From Osedax fenrisi (taxonomy: Eukaryota; Annelida; Polychaeta; Sabellida; Siboglinidae): a DNA stretch of 64,000 nt. Of the stretch, positions 1 through 30,154 are shown one piece after another. The position numbers were made by a program, and so were the translations under genes. Positions within the stretch are counted from its first letter, which is position 1; every line of letters starts with the position of its first letter. The notes beneath the pieces are model-generated. The model was not told the DNA's origin and searched no databases. It saw only the letters and a program-made list of their open reading frames with translations. The DNA lies in contig OZ025243.1 of NCBI GenBank assembly GCA_964019155.1, positions 4,409,359 to 4,473,358 on the forward strand. The letters run 5' to 3'.

Positions 1-350
1 AATTATGAAAATAACTTATATGGTTGATTAAGTAATGACATTTGAATACTTAATTAATTAAATATATAATATACTTAAATTAGACAACTAATTACGAAAT
101 ATTTAAATATTTGTATAAATTCATAACAAATAATTTAAATTTATTAATAATCTTTGATAGAAAATCTATTTTAATTATTTTAATATACAGAACAAATCCA
201 AAAGCATCCAATTATATTTAATATTAAAATTTAGTTTCCTATTAATTATTTTTGTATCATTAATTGTAACAATGATTAACTTAATATATAATTATATCAT
301 GATTCAACTATGTAACTTACTATTAGGAGTTATACAGAACATTCAAACAT

Positions 351-440
351 AATATTACGATCAACGGACAAAAGACGGACATCGATGTACGTCGATTATA
401 AAGTTACTCTTATATAGGTAGTCCTACTATAGATAGTCTA

Positions 441-492
<52 letters not shown>

Positions 493-605
493 TGTATACT
501 ATACAGTGTATAGTATACAGTTATACAGTATATACATTATACTTAGATCGTTAAGTTACTATAATATACATTATATTTGTCCGTCTATAGTAAAATTACT
601 TTATA
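351..605. mobile_element. MITE-like element, family A copy 1 (degenerate)
   Basis: The left end reads AATATTACGATCAACGGACA and is followed by CGGACAT-type motifs and GTCGATTATAAAGTTAC. The right end has an inverted TTTGTCCGTC. The same phrases build the family A copy at 19822-20118. A palindromic AT core with CTGTATACTATACAG arms sits inside. Confidence 0.5.
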
Positions 606-1252
606 TGTATATTAGATATATGTCCATTTGTACAATGTACATATCCTCATTATTAATTAGATATGCCAAACTTTACTTTCCCATACAAATATATATCGCC
701 AATAAAATAACATATTAATCAATAGATATGACAATAATTGTTATTCTTCAGATAATAATATCAACTTATCATACTCCCAGTTGGAGAAAGGCCAGTGAAT
801 GTAACAATTAAACTAATACGCTATGGAGGAAGTATCATAAATCCGGATGATAAAGAGGGCTTTAAAATTCAGGAGATTCAAGTTAGTTTATATATAATTA
901 ATATATTAATGTAATAATAATTATATAATATATATGGGAGTATTTATTATATAATAAAAAAGTCGTATAACGTTATAACTCAAGTTTATGTGTAAGTACT
1001 TACCTCACAATAAACCACATATAAAATACTCATTAGTCAAATTTAATCATGTTCAATCAATAACGCTTGTTGAGAATATTTAATAATTGTAACTATTAAT
1101 TATAATATATCATAGTTATGTAAATATGTTTAATTATGATTTAAATATTTACAGAAATATAGTAGATGGTGGAGGGTTAACCCTAAGGAATTCCTTAAAG
1201 AAGATAATAAAGTGGCAGAAAATGTATAGTGTGTTACACGTAATATACTCAC

Positions 1253-1372
1253 GCCATCTACATCCGATCCATCAATAGAAACATTTACACCCATAACCCC
1301 TCTACCAATACCTATTACAATAGCCCCATCTACACTGATATCCTCTCCATTAATAGAACCATATTCACCCAC
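1253..1372 (-). other. Doubtful exon-like ORF with Gly/Ile/Asp periodicity
   Basis: On the minus strand an ATG opens MGEYGSINGEDISVDGAIVI, then GIGRGVMGVNVSIDGSDVDG, followed by a consensus GTGAGT donor. The repeated VDG/ING spacing of about eight residues may come from a degenerate minisatellite rather than a protein. No family is recognised. If it is real, the gene lies mostly to the left of the window. Confidence 0.2.
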
Positions 1373-1632
1373 ACCCCTTACGATATGCTTACTATCATGT
1401 AAGCCCCGATAATGTATACATATTCTAGAGGGAATATCATATACATATTACGTAATGTACAATTTCAATTACGTAATCCTGCTACCTATTATGATGCATT
1501 TATAGATAGTATGTTAGATGCTATGTCATAATTTATCTATTTTAACTATGTTCTATATTATTCTTATATCCACTTTACTATATATTATTCTTATTTTCAA
1601 TCTATAGTATAGAATTATATATATTATTTATA

Positions 1633-1679
<47 letters not shown>

Positions 1680-1830
1680 CTATTTATTTATTACCCACAT
1701 ATTCAACTCGCTTTATAAATCACTACATACGGAGATGTGTAGTATTTACAATATTGAAACAAATATATATTATAATATATAATAATAAAGCAAATAATTC
1801 ACGATTCTTCATTCTATGATATAATCGTTA

Positions 1831-1984
1831 GGGGCGTTGCAACAGGGGGGGACTGGCGGGGGGGATATGTCCCCCCACTTTAAAATCTAAGCGGAACTCC
1901 TATGTATTGGTCCCCCCTCACTTTACCAAATAATTTATTTGATTGGTTTGTCCCCCTACATACACACCATGGTTCCAGCGCCGC
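1831..1984 (+). mobile_element. Short element, family B copy 1
   Basis: Begins GGGGCGTTGCAACAGGGGGG, contains a run of about seven G and the phrase CCCCACTTTAAAATCTA, and ends near TTCCAGCGCCGC, an imperfect inverted match to the start. A copy in opposite orientation lies at 39472-39623. Confidence 0.6.
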
Positions 1985-4359
1985 TAGTAATCGTTCATCT
2001 TGTTATATTACTAAACAATATAAGCAAGAACATGTCCTTGATATAAGTGTTTCGTACTAGTCAAATAATAATTCTATAATGAAAAAAACAATGGTTCATA
2101 TCTCTTTTTAAAATGCACAACACATGATCCCTTTTCTCCAATAATTTAATTTCCATCATATATATACATATCAGCCTCCCTGCATTAAATAATTGCATAA
2201 CTACTGCCCTATTTTTTGTAACTTAAGTTATATAATTATATCTAACATTTATCCCTCCATTTTATATATATATACCATTAATATTACCAACACTACATTA
2301 TTTGTTGATCTATTCATTATATAAGTATTATCTATATAAATTCACATCATATATTATTTGTGTGTGTACATCAGATATTCCTAATAGATCTACTACACAT
2401 ACTATCATAAACATAAAATTAAAAAAGTAATTCTATGCCTGAATAATTTTATAAATAATTAATTAAAAAACAATTTATATCTAAATTATAATCATAAATA
2501 TTTATTACAAATTTACAAATAGATTAGTATTTTAATAGATACATAATTTATTATTTAGATCATATATAAATAGTGGCCTGAATAATATATGATATGTTAA
2601 ATTTAGTTATAAGTAAAATAAATCACGCCTTGAAGGTCATATAGTTGTTATAATGAAGGACATCTGGTAAGGGTAGCGAGGACATTGCTATGAGAATCGT
2701 GAGATCTATTCTTCATCCGATGAATCATTTTCTATCTGTTTAGATTAGTTTATAATGTAAGTTTATACATATGCATATTTCTAAATAGTATATACTAATG
2801 TTGGAAACGGTTTCGAATATCGAATAGAATATTCTAATATTTTGATCTTTTCAAATAGTAAATTTTCTAATTTGAAAGATATTCGAAAATGGCGAATACC
2901 TAAATCTAATTATTCAAAAATTTCTAATATTTAATTTAATTATTCGAAAAAAACGATAAAAGGCATGCATATATTAATACTATATTATATTATTCCCTAT
3001 TAATATTTTATTTATTTATTATTGTATTTAGTAACAATAATAAATAATAAATATATATACAAATATTATACAATAAATTAATACTATTTACTTCCATTTT
3101 TACTACCTCGCCCTCTAATTTTAAATATGGAATCTGTTTCGGAATATACAATCATTTCTGACGATGTAATTATCATATAATTCATTATTTTATTTAAAAT
3201 AATAGAAACTTAGCTATTATTATTACTAAATATAATTTAAAATAATAGAAACACTTTATTATCATTACTAAATATAATTTAAATAACTATAAATAATTTA
3301 ATTTAATTAATTTAACTGTTAGATATTGTTTATTAAATAATTATGAATTATATATATCAATAATTTACGAACATAGTTGATTTCCTCTATTAAATATAAT
3401 TTTCAATAACTTTATTTAATTAATTTAAGATAAATAGTGAATGTATATTAATAATGTATATATATATATATATATGTATATAATATATGTATATATATTA
3501 ATATTGATTTCCACTATACTATATTATATTATATATTAAAATATTTGTCGACATTTATAAAAAAATATTTTTTGACATTTTTTTAAAATATATTTTGAAA
3601 TATTTGTTATATTTTTTTTATATTTTTCGATATTTAAAAAAAATATATTTTGTAATATTTTTTGTATTTTTTAAATGTTTTTCCTCTAATTTTTGAAATA
3701 TTTTTGCAATATATAATATATAAATATTATATTTTTTATATTATTATTAGAACATTTAAAAAAAATATATGTTGTAATATTTTGATATATTTTTTAATTT
3801 TTAAATTATTTTGAAATGTAAAAAAAATATTTGTCTACATTTTTTTTGTATTTTAGTTAACATTTATTTTATTGTATATACTAGCAATGTATAATCAGGA
3901 ATAGCTATACTTAATAAATAATAGATAGGCAAACAATCAAAAACTGAGCAATGACGGGTTGGGTACGACTAGAATTTACTATTTAAAGCTTTCGAAATGA
4001 ATATATTTACTATTTGAAACCTTCAAAATGAATAATTTTACTATTTGAAACCTTCGAAATGAATAATTTTACTATTTGAAAACTTCGAATACATAATTTA
4101 ACAATAATAATACTATTTGAAACCTTGGAAGTGTATATATTTGCTATTCGAAAATTTCGAATGAGTGAAAAATCTGAAAATTTCCAACACATCATAAAAA
4201 TGTCCTCACACTTTTAATCAATTCATTAAATATCATTTATATATTTACATTAATTAATAATATGTATTTATAGTAAAATCATTATTTATATAACTAGACA
4301 TTATTTTATGTCTATAATTTATATATAAAAATTAATATGTTAATTATATATACAACTTG

Positions 4360-20467
<16,108 letters not shown>

Positions 20468-20540
20468 ATTTATATGTTTAAAATATTAGTTATATTTTTA
20501 AATTACATGCCTTCTAAAGATTGTCTACTAAATTATTTGG

Positions 20541-20625
20541 ATACCAGTAATATCGTGCCAGGTAAACTCGGTCCAGGTAAATTCGGACCACATTAAAAAC
20601 AGGAAGTAATTTCGTGTCACTTTTT
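20541..20625 (+). mobile_element. Fragment related to family D
   Basis: ATACCAGTAATATCGTGCC, then CGGTCCAGGTAAATTCGG and GTAATTTCGTGTCAC resemble the repeated ATCTCGTG motifs of the element near 35.1 kb. It lies just upstream of USO1 exon 1. Confidence 0.4.
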
Positions 20626-21384
20626 AAAATATCAATAAAATAAGTATTTGAGTATATACATCACATAGCTTTCTCTCTATATCTATGATATACATATATA
20701 TCGAGTGGGGACCTCACTTTAATGTCTATGAGTATATATTATCAATACCTCCTATAACATCAGACCCGAACACTGAATTTACATGGGGTATAAAGAGGCC
20801 ATCGATTTGTAGAATAAACTGCCTTTTTAAAGTAAATAAACAACTTACCTTACCAGGTCGAGCTTGTTTGGCATTACTTTATTACATTATAAACAACATA
20901 TTATAATAGATTATCATTTTTATGGATTAACATTGTGCATATCCCTATATTAATATATATACTTTGCTTAAGTTTGTAAATATGATATGCTTAGAAAATT
21001 ATAAGTTAAATACATTCAATAGGAACCTATAAATGAAATAACGACTTTTATTATACTATTATTCTGAAATATTAATAAAATTGACTTATATTTAAAAAAT
21101 ATTTGAATAAATCATCACATTTTAGTATTAAATTAATGATATAGCTATGTATTAATATATATACCTATATATAAAATTGTATTAAGTTTATAAATTTTCT
21201 ATTTAACAAATGTTAAATATTAACAATATCAATAAAATACAGTATTTTAATATACTATTATTCTGAAATATTAATAAAATTAATTTATATTTAAAAAATA
21301 TTTAATAGTAAACTTATAAACATAAATTATCACGTTTAAGTCCGGGTTTAAGTGAGGGTTTAAGTATTTACATTATGGATATCG

Positions 21385-21415
<31 letters not shown>

Positions 21416-21418
<3 letters not shown>

Positions 21419-22255
21419 GAGAGTAACCGAATACGGACACTCTCGGTATATAAGTAATCATAAATCCTACAAAAAAAATGTTTAATGAATAAAATATTCA
21501 TAATTATATAAAAAGTCTACACAAATAATTTTTAATTATTTAAAATATTGCTGCTATATCCTATAAACTTATTTTTTTTATTACGTTTTTAAATTTATGA
21601 AAAAAATATCAACTTAAAACCTTCTCAAGAATATATAAATGTATCGATATAAAATATAACACTATATTATTAAAAAATAAAGTATTCTAAAAATTATATA
21701 TATAATTTCTATATTTGTTATCAAATATTCAGTAAGTTATAAGCATATATCTAGAGGTCATATAAGTCCCTAATATGGACACTCTATAGGTATTAATACG
21801 GACACCCTATATCCAATCAGCGAATACACTATTCAGATTTTCATAAAAATCGCGTGTGTTATAATATTAAATACAACCAATAAAGCTAATTCTAACATTT
21901 TTATTATTTAGATACTTACATTGTATTATTAATAAAAAAAATAATAAAAAAATTATTAATTAGAATAAATTATTCATAACATTAATTATAAATAATGTAA
22001 GTTTAATTTGTCTGATTGATTCATCAATAATATGTAGTTTATCTAGTAGTATATAGGGTGTCCGTATTCGGACAGGGTTACCGAATACGGACACCCCCGT
22101 GTCTATCTGATTAAAAGATTAAATAACATTTTAAAATCACAATAATATCTATATTCATATAATATTAATATACTGTAATTTTTTAATATAAATAATGAGT
22201 CATAAAATGTTAAGACCATTTATTGTTAAAGTGTCAGTATTAGGTTACTTTCCCC
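21416..22255. mobile_element. Non-autonomous TIR element, family C (about 840 bp)
   Basis: Left end GGGGAGAGTAACCGAATACG then GACACTC. The right end is its near reverse complement, GTGTCAGTATTAGGTTACTT then TCCCC. The interior repeats CCGTATTCGG/ACGGACACCC motifs, including an inverted pair at 22050-22105. No long ORF. It lies between USO1 and the unassigned island. Confidence 0.78.
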
Positions 22256-22268
22256 TTTATATTAACTA

Positions 22269-22306
<38 letters not shown>

Positions 22307-22500
22307 AAATATTTCATATTATAGTATAACTATAAATTGTATTATATTTTATTTTTTAAACAGTATTATTCATTAAACTTATTGGAAATCATATTCTATC
22401 AATATCTTACACTATTTTGAAAATAAAATTATGTCTCATTAGGAATAATATTAGGTTTTGAAATTATATTGATCATTATAATATACAAGGAATTATTTTC

Positions 22501-22609
22501 AGATACAAAACCAGAATAGGTTTCAAAAGAAACAGCGAGTCGAATAAGGTCCCCGCAATCTCTATCAACAGCTTCCACATCACCAGATCTTGCATCGACG
22601 TAAATTTAT
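22501..22609. other. Unassigned exon-like island
   Basis: About 110 bp of clearly higher GC inside AT-rich DNA, bounded on the plus strand by a good acceptor (AATTATTTTCAG) and a donor GTAAAT. One plus frame is open throughout (YKTRIGFKRNSESNKVPAIS, then INSFHITRSCID). The minus strand is also open in two frames, one starting MQDLVMWKLL. I recognise no family and cannot choose the strand. It could be an exon of an unmodelled gene, or a 5' exon of the minus-strand ORF or of USO1. Confidence 0.3.
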
Positions 22610-24038
22610 CAACGATGTATATAAATTAAATCATTAATTAGGGAGATTTCAAAATGGTAAAAAGTATGAACTGACAAAGAAAACTAACGAAATGTACCAA
22701 ATCAAAAATAATAAATTATCTCCTATACAAAATAATTCTAATTCTTCGCATTGCTAATATTTAACAAAAATAAATATTATAGTAATCGTTTTTAACTAAA
22801 TGCAAAAATGTATACATTTTCTATATGGCATTCGAGCTCAGAATGCTATGTAATATTATATAAAACTTGAACACTACAAAGTATAATATATAAATATAAA
22901 ATACAGAATAGAATATTTATTTTTATGTGTGAAATTAAATATAGTTAAAAAAACATAAATTTTTACAATAGTAATATTTTAATTTTATGAATATATTTAG
23001 CACAGTATTTTATTTCATTTATAAAATTTATCCTATTACATCAACTTGTTAATTTTACAATATGATAAAGGATGGAAAACTTAAAAATCCAGTATGAATT
23101 TTAAAATATAAATGTACTATAAATAGTATTATTAAAGCAGAGTGCCAAAAAATGTTTGGTCAAATTTTCAAATAAATCTGCTATATTAATTATACATAAT
23201 ATTTATATATAAATGAATCAATATTAATTTTAATTTCAATACATTTTTTTAAAGGTATTATATTTTATGAGTACTAGGTTATTACCATTTGTTACCGGTT
23301 TTTACTATAAATTAACATGGTAAAGATAATTTGTGGATGGTTTTGCTATTTTTTCTCTGTAAAAACAGGTTTTTTGCCTTAAAATAATGGGACCCTGAAT
23401 GAACGCAATCATAAATTTACATTCTTGGTAGATCTAGTGGAGTAGTATTAAAATAGTTTTATATAACTTATTTATTCTATACTTATTATTAATTACATAC
23501 ATAATTTAATATAAAAAAAACATTTCAATCATTCAAATTTTAGCATTACAATTGTAACAAATGAATATTTATGTTAATTATAATAATATCGTACATTACA
23601 TTAAGGAACATAGGTAACTATTTTAATAAAATATCCTTTATTAATTTAAATTAAATATAATTCACAATTTAGACAATGTGTAATACGCATAACAATACCA
23701 ATGCGTATACATTGTTGTAATGTTACATGTTATATTATACAAGGAGCCCACACGCCGCGTCAAGGCATTGTGATTGCATGGGAAAAATGTTATTGAGTAT
23801 AATATAGTTTACAAGTAGTCGTATGCTATATATACTACAATAAGTTCTGTTTGCCAATATTTTCATAGTAAGGGCGGAGTGCATTTAATAAATGCCATGC
23901 ATATACTTATATAATTGATGAAAAAGCATACATATGTAGGATATATAAAATAATTATCTTTCTTAGAAAATAATGAATTACGTTGTTAAAATTTGTTAAA
24001 ATTATTAAAATAAAATATATTTAAGAGATGAACCTATT

Positions 24039-24722
24039 CTAAAGATACTTCCGATTTGGTTTTCTTATACGTTTTGATGAACTTAAAGATGATTCATAAT
24101 TATGAATAATATTATTACTTGTATTGCAATCTACAACATCAGAAACACTTTTATTGCAATCTACAATATCAGAATTTTTTTTGCTGCAACCTACGATATT
24201 AGAAACACCTTTATTATCAGTTATCTGTCTACTTCTTTTATCACATTCATTCTCATCGCCACTAAAATCTTCATCATCATCATCATCACAATCCATTTTA
24301 TCACCACTAAAATCTATATAATCGTCATCAACATCCGAACTATCATCATCATCATTACATAAGATTTCTGCATCATCATCATCATCACACATAACATCAT
24401 CATCATCATCGTCATACCAACGACTAATTTCATCGTCGCCATCATTACTATCGCTATCTCTCGATGTACCCTCGTTACTACGTTTACCATGAAAGCGACA
24501 GTTCTCGGCGCAACACACGGGGGGTACTTTATACAAGGCGAGTTTCTCCTCTGTGCTGCGTAGTTCAGCTTCGACAGCCGCTATCTTAGCCTCGAGTCGC
24601 GCGTTCGCCGACTCTAATTTCTTTATTTTCGCGGTGTTAGTGTTCTCGACGTTGAGTTTTCTCAGCGCCTGTTCGCTTATCGAATTCATCGCGATAGGCT
24701 TTCTGCGGGGAGGAGGAGCCAT
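24039..24722 (-). CDS. Single-exon ORF, coiled coil plus acidic tail, unknown family
   Basis: I do not recognise this protein. From the first ATG in the GC-rich part (MAPPPRRK) the ORF runs 227 codons to TAA. Residues about 10-70 form a coiled coil (LRKLNVENTNTAKIKKLES onward, with LEAKIAAVEAELRSTEEKLA). A short Cys/His stretch follows, VCCAENCRFHGKR, then a low-complexity region of about 130 residues with many Asp runs, partly from a CATCATCATC-type repeat on the plus strand. The end is basic, KRIRKPNRKYL. Coding potential is clear at the 5' end, which is near 55% GC, and weaker in the acidic part. It lies between the two large genes and is antisense to GCP6. It could be a nuclear or chromatin-type acidic protein, a retrogene, or the first exon of a spliced gene. 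A non-ATG extension upstream is open but unsupported. Confidence 0.6.
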   Translation of the reverse strand: MAPPPRRKPIAMNSISEQALRKLNVENTNTAKIKKLESANARLEAKIAAVEAELRSTEEKLALYKVPPVCCAENCRFHGKRSNEGTSRDSDSNDGDDEISRWYDDDDDDVMCDDDDDAEILCNDDDDSSDVDDDYIDFSGDKMDCDDDDDEDFSGDENECDKRSRQITDNKGVSNIVGCSKKNSDIVDCNKSVSDVVDCNTSNNIIHNYESSLSSSKRIRKPNRKYL

Positions 24723-25376
24723 CACCGCCGCACTCCGAGATGGGAACCACTCTTCGCACCGGTCTGTGAATACGTATCGACCCCTGTATATCAGTATTTT
24801 AGTGAATTTCTTCAATTTTATAACGAATTGACTCAATTCAATTGAGTGATTTTAGAGCCGAGACAGGATCTAGATTAAACTTTACGATGAGTTCTCACCT
24901 CGTCACACCTTTACTGAGCTGGTAGAAGATATGATCTACTTTGAGGGTGGCACACTCGCATAATTTATGATAATCTTTTTAATAATGCATATTTTATTTC
25001 AATTTTGATATATAAATATTTTAAATTATACATAACAGGTAAAAGTGTTATTTTCTTTAAAAAAACCTTAAAATAAATAAACATATATATATGAACATTT
25101 TATACAATAATATAAAATATTAAATTAACAATAGTAAATATAATGTAACTAAGTATTAATGATATATTAAAATAAATGATAACAAAATAATCCTTGTAGT
25201 AAATAATCACTCGCCTCTATTTTACATATATCTCACGCACGTCTAATAGCTTTATTGAAATTACAAAATTCTGCCGTTATAAAATACGTAAAACTACTAT
25301 TATCCATTTCAATTGAATTTAAATAAAATCTAATATTTATATTGTATATACTATTGAACTCTTATTTATATAATTA

Positions 25377-25430
<54 letters not shown>

Positions 25431-25993
25431 TATTCATTTTAAAATTTAAAAAACAATTTATTAACCACTTTGCAAATATAAAATAATTTGTTAACATGTT
25501 TTAAGTTAAATAACTAATTTATAAAAATACAATTTATTTTAAAACATATTAAAAAATAAATTACCTTGAACAAATAATGTGACCATTTTGAAAAAAATTA
25601 TAATAATAATTTTAATAATTTATCTGAATAAAAAATATTGAAACGATTAATGTTAGTTAATTAATGTTAATAAATTAGTTAATTAATACATTAGTTATTG
25701 CATTAATGACCAGATAATTTGTATACTTTATATGGCAATATTGGCTAATTTTATTCTCACAAATATATAAGTTTCAATATATTGTATATATATGTATATT
25801 TTTCTGTTAAAAAATGGGATCAAGAGATGAATTTAACGGCAAGGGCATAAGGATGCGGTTGCTATTTTTATGTGGGGTGCGTTATAGGGGAGAATATCGA
25901 ATATATCCCTTTTGTTTTGATTACGATTATCGAATTAAAATATAAAATATTTGATATGTATCTCTATATAATTTAAGAGTATAATAACAATCA

Positions 25994-26024
<31 letters not shown>

Positions 26025-26034
26025 AGCGTTGTCA

Positions 26035-26230
26035 TTCGGACCCGGACTTCGGACTTTAGGTCATTGATACCGGACTGATACAGTATAATTTATGATATAT
26101 CGGACTCGGACCGGACTCGGACTTTAATATTTAACTCAGACTATTTCGGACTTTAAATATTAGATTCGGACTATTTCGGACTTTAAATATTAGATTCGTA
26201 TTATTTCGGATTTGTATTATTGGATATCTA
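26035..26230 (+). repeat. CGGACT-rich degenerate minisatellite
   Basis: Repeats of CGGACTTTAAATATTAGATT then CGGACTATTT (30-bp period, about three copies) after a run of CGGACCGGACTCGGAC-like words. Confidence 0.75.
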
Positions 26231-26574
26231 AAATACATTCCAATGTTTACCTTTGGGATTATATTTATTCGCGCCATTTTCAACCAACATAGCGGTTCTG
26301 TGTATGTATCCGCGACACTGTTACTAAACATAGCGTCCCTTTGTGTGAATAGGCGCCAATGTCAATCAAACTACCCCGTCATTCGTATGTATCCGTGACA
26401 CTTTTAATCCACATTGCATCATTTTAAAATTATTCGTGCAACTATCAACATCATTATTTTAAATTTTTGTATTCATTTTAAATATTGTATATAAATTTAA
26501 GAAATGATTCATATCGAAGAAGAAACTACACTGCCATTAAGTGCACAGTTTACATCACTATACGATACTTATGC

Positions 26575-26875
26575 TACTGTCAAACGATGCGGATACAATT
26601 ATCAAACGATACTGATAGTGATACGTCTGTCAAACAATACTGAGACATCTGTCAAATGATAATGATACGATACTGAGACTTCTGTCAAATGATAATGATA
26701 CGATACTGAGACTTCTGTCAAATGATACTGATACTGATACAGCTGTCAAACGATACTGATACTGATACTGATACAGCTATCAAACGATACTGATACGATA
26801 CGGATACAGCTGTCGAATGATACTGATACGATACTGATACAGCTGTTGAATGATACTGATACGATACTGAGACTT
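26575..26875 (+). repeat. GATACTGATAC minisatellite
   Basis: Degenerate tandem array of GATACTGATACAGCTGTCAA variants, about 300 bp, intergenic. Confidence 0.85.
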
Positions 26876-27757
26876 ACTTTTTAGAAAATTTGATATATAA
26901 AATAATATATATATATATCTTATATTATATACTAGATTGCTATGCTTATTATGTACATTAGTTTAACATGTACACTAGTGTAGGGAAATAACTAAATGAG
27001 TATTTTAAATTTGACACCATAAATTATATTCAAAACAAATGGGGGGCCATATTTGATACATAGTGTTATAACTTTCATAACGAGCGGGTAGTGAGGACTT
27101 TGATTACGACTCTAAATGAATCATCGGATATACTATTATATTTACACAATACACATTTATAGATATATATATATATATAGACAGTGTATACACAGATATG
27201 TGCCCACATATTAATACGTATACACATCTATATATAGATATATTATTACGGATTGATATTTTGAGTTTTTTTGGTTTATTAGTTTGTTTTTATTTCAGAA
27301 TTATATTATATCAAAATTAAATCAGGCATTAATACTTAATTATTAAAGCAGTAGAAAGATTTTTAATAATGTTTAAGTCGGTTGTATTAAAGCAGATTTT
27401 AAATCAGAATGTTCGAAAAATGATTCAAATTGATTTATAAACTTATTTAATAAGTATTTAAATATGCTGTTATGGTTTGCTGGGTATGGTAACCATAATG
27501 GTTATATAATTATTGTAATTATAATAATAAATAGTGAATCTATATTGAGAATATTAAACCACACGTATATCATTATTTTAAAATAAATAACACACCTACT
27601 AGAACATACGTCGTACGACGTACGTAAACGTCTGCTGATAAATATGTGCCGCCAGCATATAGCTTTTATATAGCTCTGATTCCTCAATGATTATCAATAT
27701 TCATTATTCAAGTAATTTTTACTGTAATATTTGTTAATATTATTTAATAATAATGTT

Positions 27758-28170
27758 AGGTGCCAGTCCCCTATCGAATAAAGTACAAACTCTCTCTAAC
27801 CATCCACAAAGCTATTCACCACAATTCCCCTGACTACCTTGCCTCCCTCCTACATCTACACACACCCATCACTATACTCCAGACACGTTACTCCAACACC
27901 TTTCTCCTTAACACTCCCCATTTACACAAATTCCATTCTTCAAATTTACGCTCCTTTGCCCTCTTTCAAAGAGGCAAATAGTCTTTGCCCTTTACCACTG
28001 GAACTCCTTACCCAAACACCTACGAATAAACTCATCAACCCTCTCTTTTAAACGCCATCTCAAGACTCATTACTTCTCCCTTTCCTTCCCTCCAACTAAA
28101 TAATTTCCCTCCCACGGACGGCCGATTGCTAACGCACTTGCAGTCCATAACCAACAAAAGTAAAAGTAAG
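27758..28170 (+). mobile_element. 5'-truncated CR1/L2-type LINE, 3' fragment
   Basis: One frame reads VPYRIKYKLSLTIHKAIHHN then SPDYLASLLHLHTP and LRSFALF. This is the C-terminal end typical of CR1/L2-group reverse transcriptase ORFs (PVxYRIxxKLxxLxxKAL...PxYLxxLL). A frameshift near 27976 moves the reading to a second frame with the usual WNSLP motif (HWNSLPKHLR). It ends in an AAAGTAAAAGTAAGTAAAT tail. It is a dead copy. Confidence 0.8.
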
Positions 28171-29462
28171 TAAATAACAATACATATATAACAAACACAT
28201 ATAATATATGAGAATCATATATGTATATTAATTAATAATGTATATTATTATAAAATTACACTAACGGTAATTAGTATCGATGAAGAAAGTTACCTAATTT
28301 CAAATTATAAGTATTGTTATGGGTATTGTTATTTTATTCAAATATTTTACAAAGCAAAGACTAAAAAGATGGTAACACAAACAATAAGATTATTATTTAT
28401 AAACATTTTATTTGATAAATATTCAAATATTTTTTAATAAACATTTATATATTATGTCTATTTAAATTAATAAATGATTAAATTGATATTGTCAATGTAA
28501 TAATTAATTAAATTATAATTCTACTATAAATATCGACAATATATAACTTACATATAAGTTAAATATAATGTAAACGATGTATGTAATTTGAATTTAATTA
28601 CTAAGGTAAACTTTTTGTAGATATCAGATTCTGATATTATCAGAATCTGTATATTAAATGTGAAACCCCTTTATTGTGAAAACACCTTTAATTATATAAT
28701 TAAATATACTCATATAGTATAATAATATGTATACTATTATGTTACATATACACTATGTATTCGCGTATATACTATATATGCTAATCATATACAAGTACTA
28801 CAATATTTTCCATAATAATTATGGAAAATTAAAATTATGATAATTAAAATCATTTTCAAAATGATTTTTAGTACTACCTTTAAGTTAAGTTAAACTTAGT
28901 AGTAACTTACTAAGTATTATTATAATAATGATATTTAATATATATAATATCATAATAATTACAATATTGTAACTATTTAGTAAATATGATGGGATGTAAT
29001 GCAACTAAAAAACCTGGAAATGTCAAAAATTAAACCCAACAAAACCAAACAAAACTATGCGATCGGACGCTTGTTCACATAATCCACATTTACTATTGTA
29101 ATTATTATGATATTAGTATCTACATGCTATATTAGCATAATTTAAATTAAATAATTTGTTCTGTAATAAAATTAATGTTAGTTATCATACACCATATTAT
29201 ATGGCATATAAGGATCGGTTTATAATCAAAATCATCGCAATTTTCAAAAATAAGTTAATTTTCAAAGCCCGCAATATTGTTTATTCAAATTGTCTGTATA
29301 TAGTTTACCATTATCCAATACTATTACATAATATCGTAATGGTGGTAAAAAATAACATTAATTTAATGTATAATTACGATAGTGTATCAGTGGTAGTGTA
29401 TGATAGATAATAATGTATCTGTAACATTAGGGTTGAGTTATATTATATTTATGAATAATTAT

Positions 29463-29503
<41 letters not shown>

Positions 29504-29699
29504 GCTTATATATGCTTACTCGGGATGCAATGCAGCAAACAAAAACCTGAAGATATTAAAACTAAACCTAACCAATCCAAATTAACCAAAACCAAACTAA
29601 ACTTATATATATATATATCACAATATAATGTATTAATATAATAATTATGTTATATATATATGTCTGTTGTATCATTGTTATATTTGTGTATCAATAAAT

Positions 29700-29740
<41 letters not shown>

Positions 29741-30100
29741 TAAATGTATATATTATATACGTAGTCTGCATATATTGCATATAAATTGTATTAATGTTGA
29801 AAGGCTGTCATATTATGTATAATTACTTCACCTATATTTAGTTATGCGAATTCTATATCACTAATTCGAATAAACATTATACGTGCGTTCAAATTGCAAA
29901 GATTTTTACCAGGTACCTAAGTAACATCAATATTTCATTATATTTTCAATATCCTGTACCTACTACTGTAGTAGAGCAATATTTATAACACATACAATAT
30001 TAATTATTAAATATCATTACAATATTGTAATGATAGTACATAATTTATCAATATCAATTAATAGTATAATAAAATCGTATTACGAATTTAAAATGTGAGC

Positions 30101-30154
<54 letters not shown>

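Larger units (their letters stand above)
1..4359. other. AT-rich intergenic DNA downstream of USO1
   Basis: Apart from the two element copies at 351-605 and 1831-1984 and the doubtful ORF near 1.3 kb, this stretch is A/T-rich with (TA)n runs (for example 1635-1674) and poly-A/poly-T tracts near 3.5-3.9 kb. At about 3980-4170 the phrase ACTATTTGAAACCTTCGAAATG recurs as a degenerate repeat of about 38 bp. No convincing gene is seen. Confidence 0.6.

Noticed and set aside
24724..24836. N-terminal extension of the 24-kb ORF beginning FVIKLKKFTK
   Set aside because: It opens with TTG rather than ATG, and the first ATG (MAPPP) lies in better exon-like sequence.
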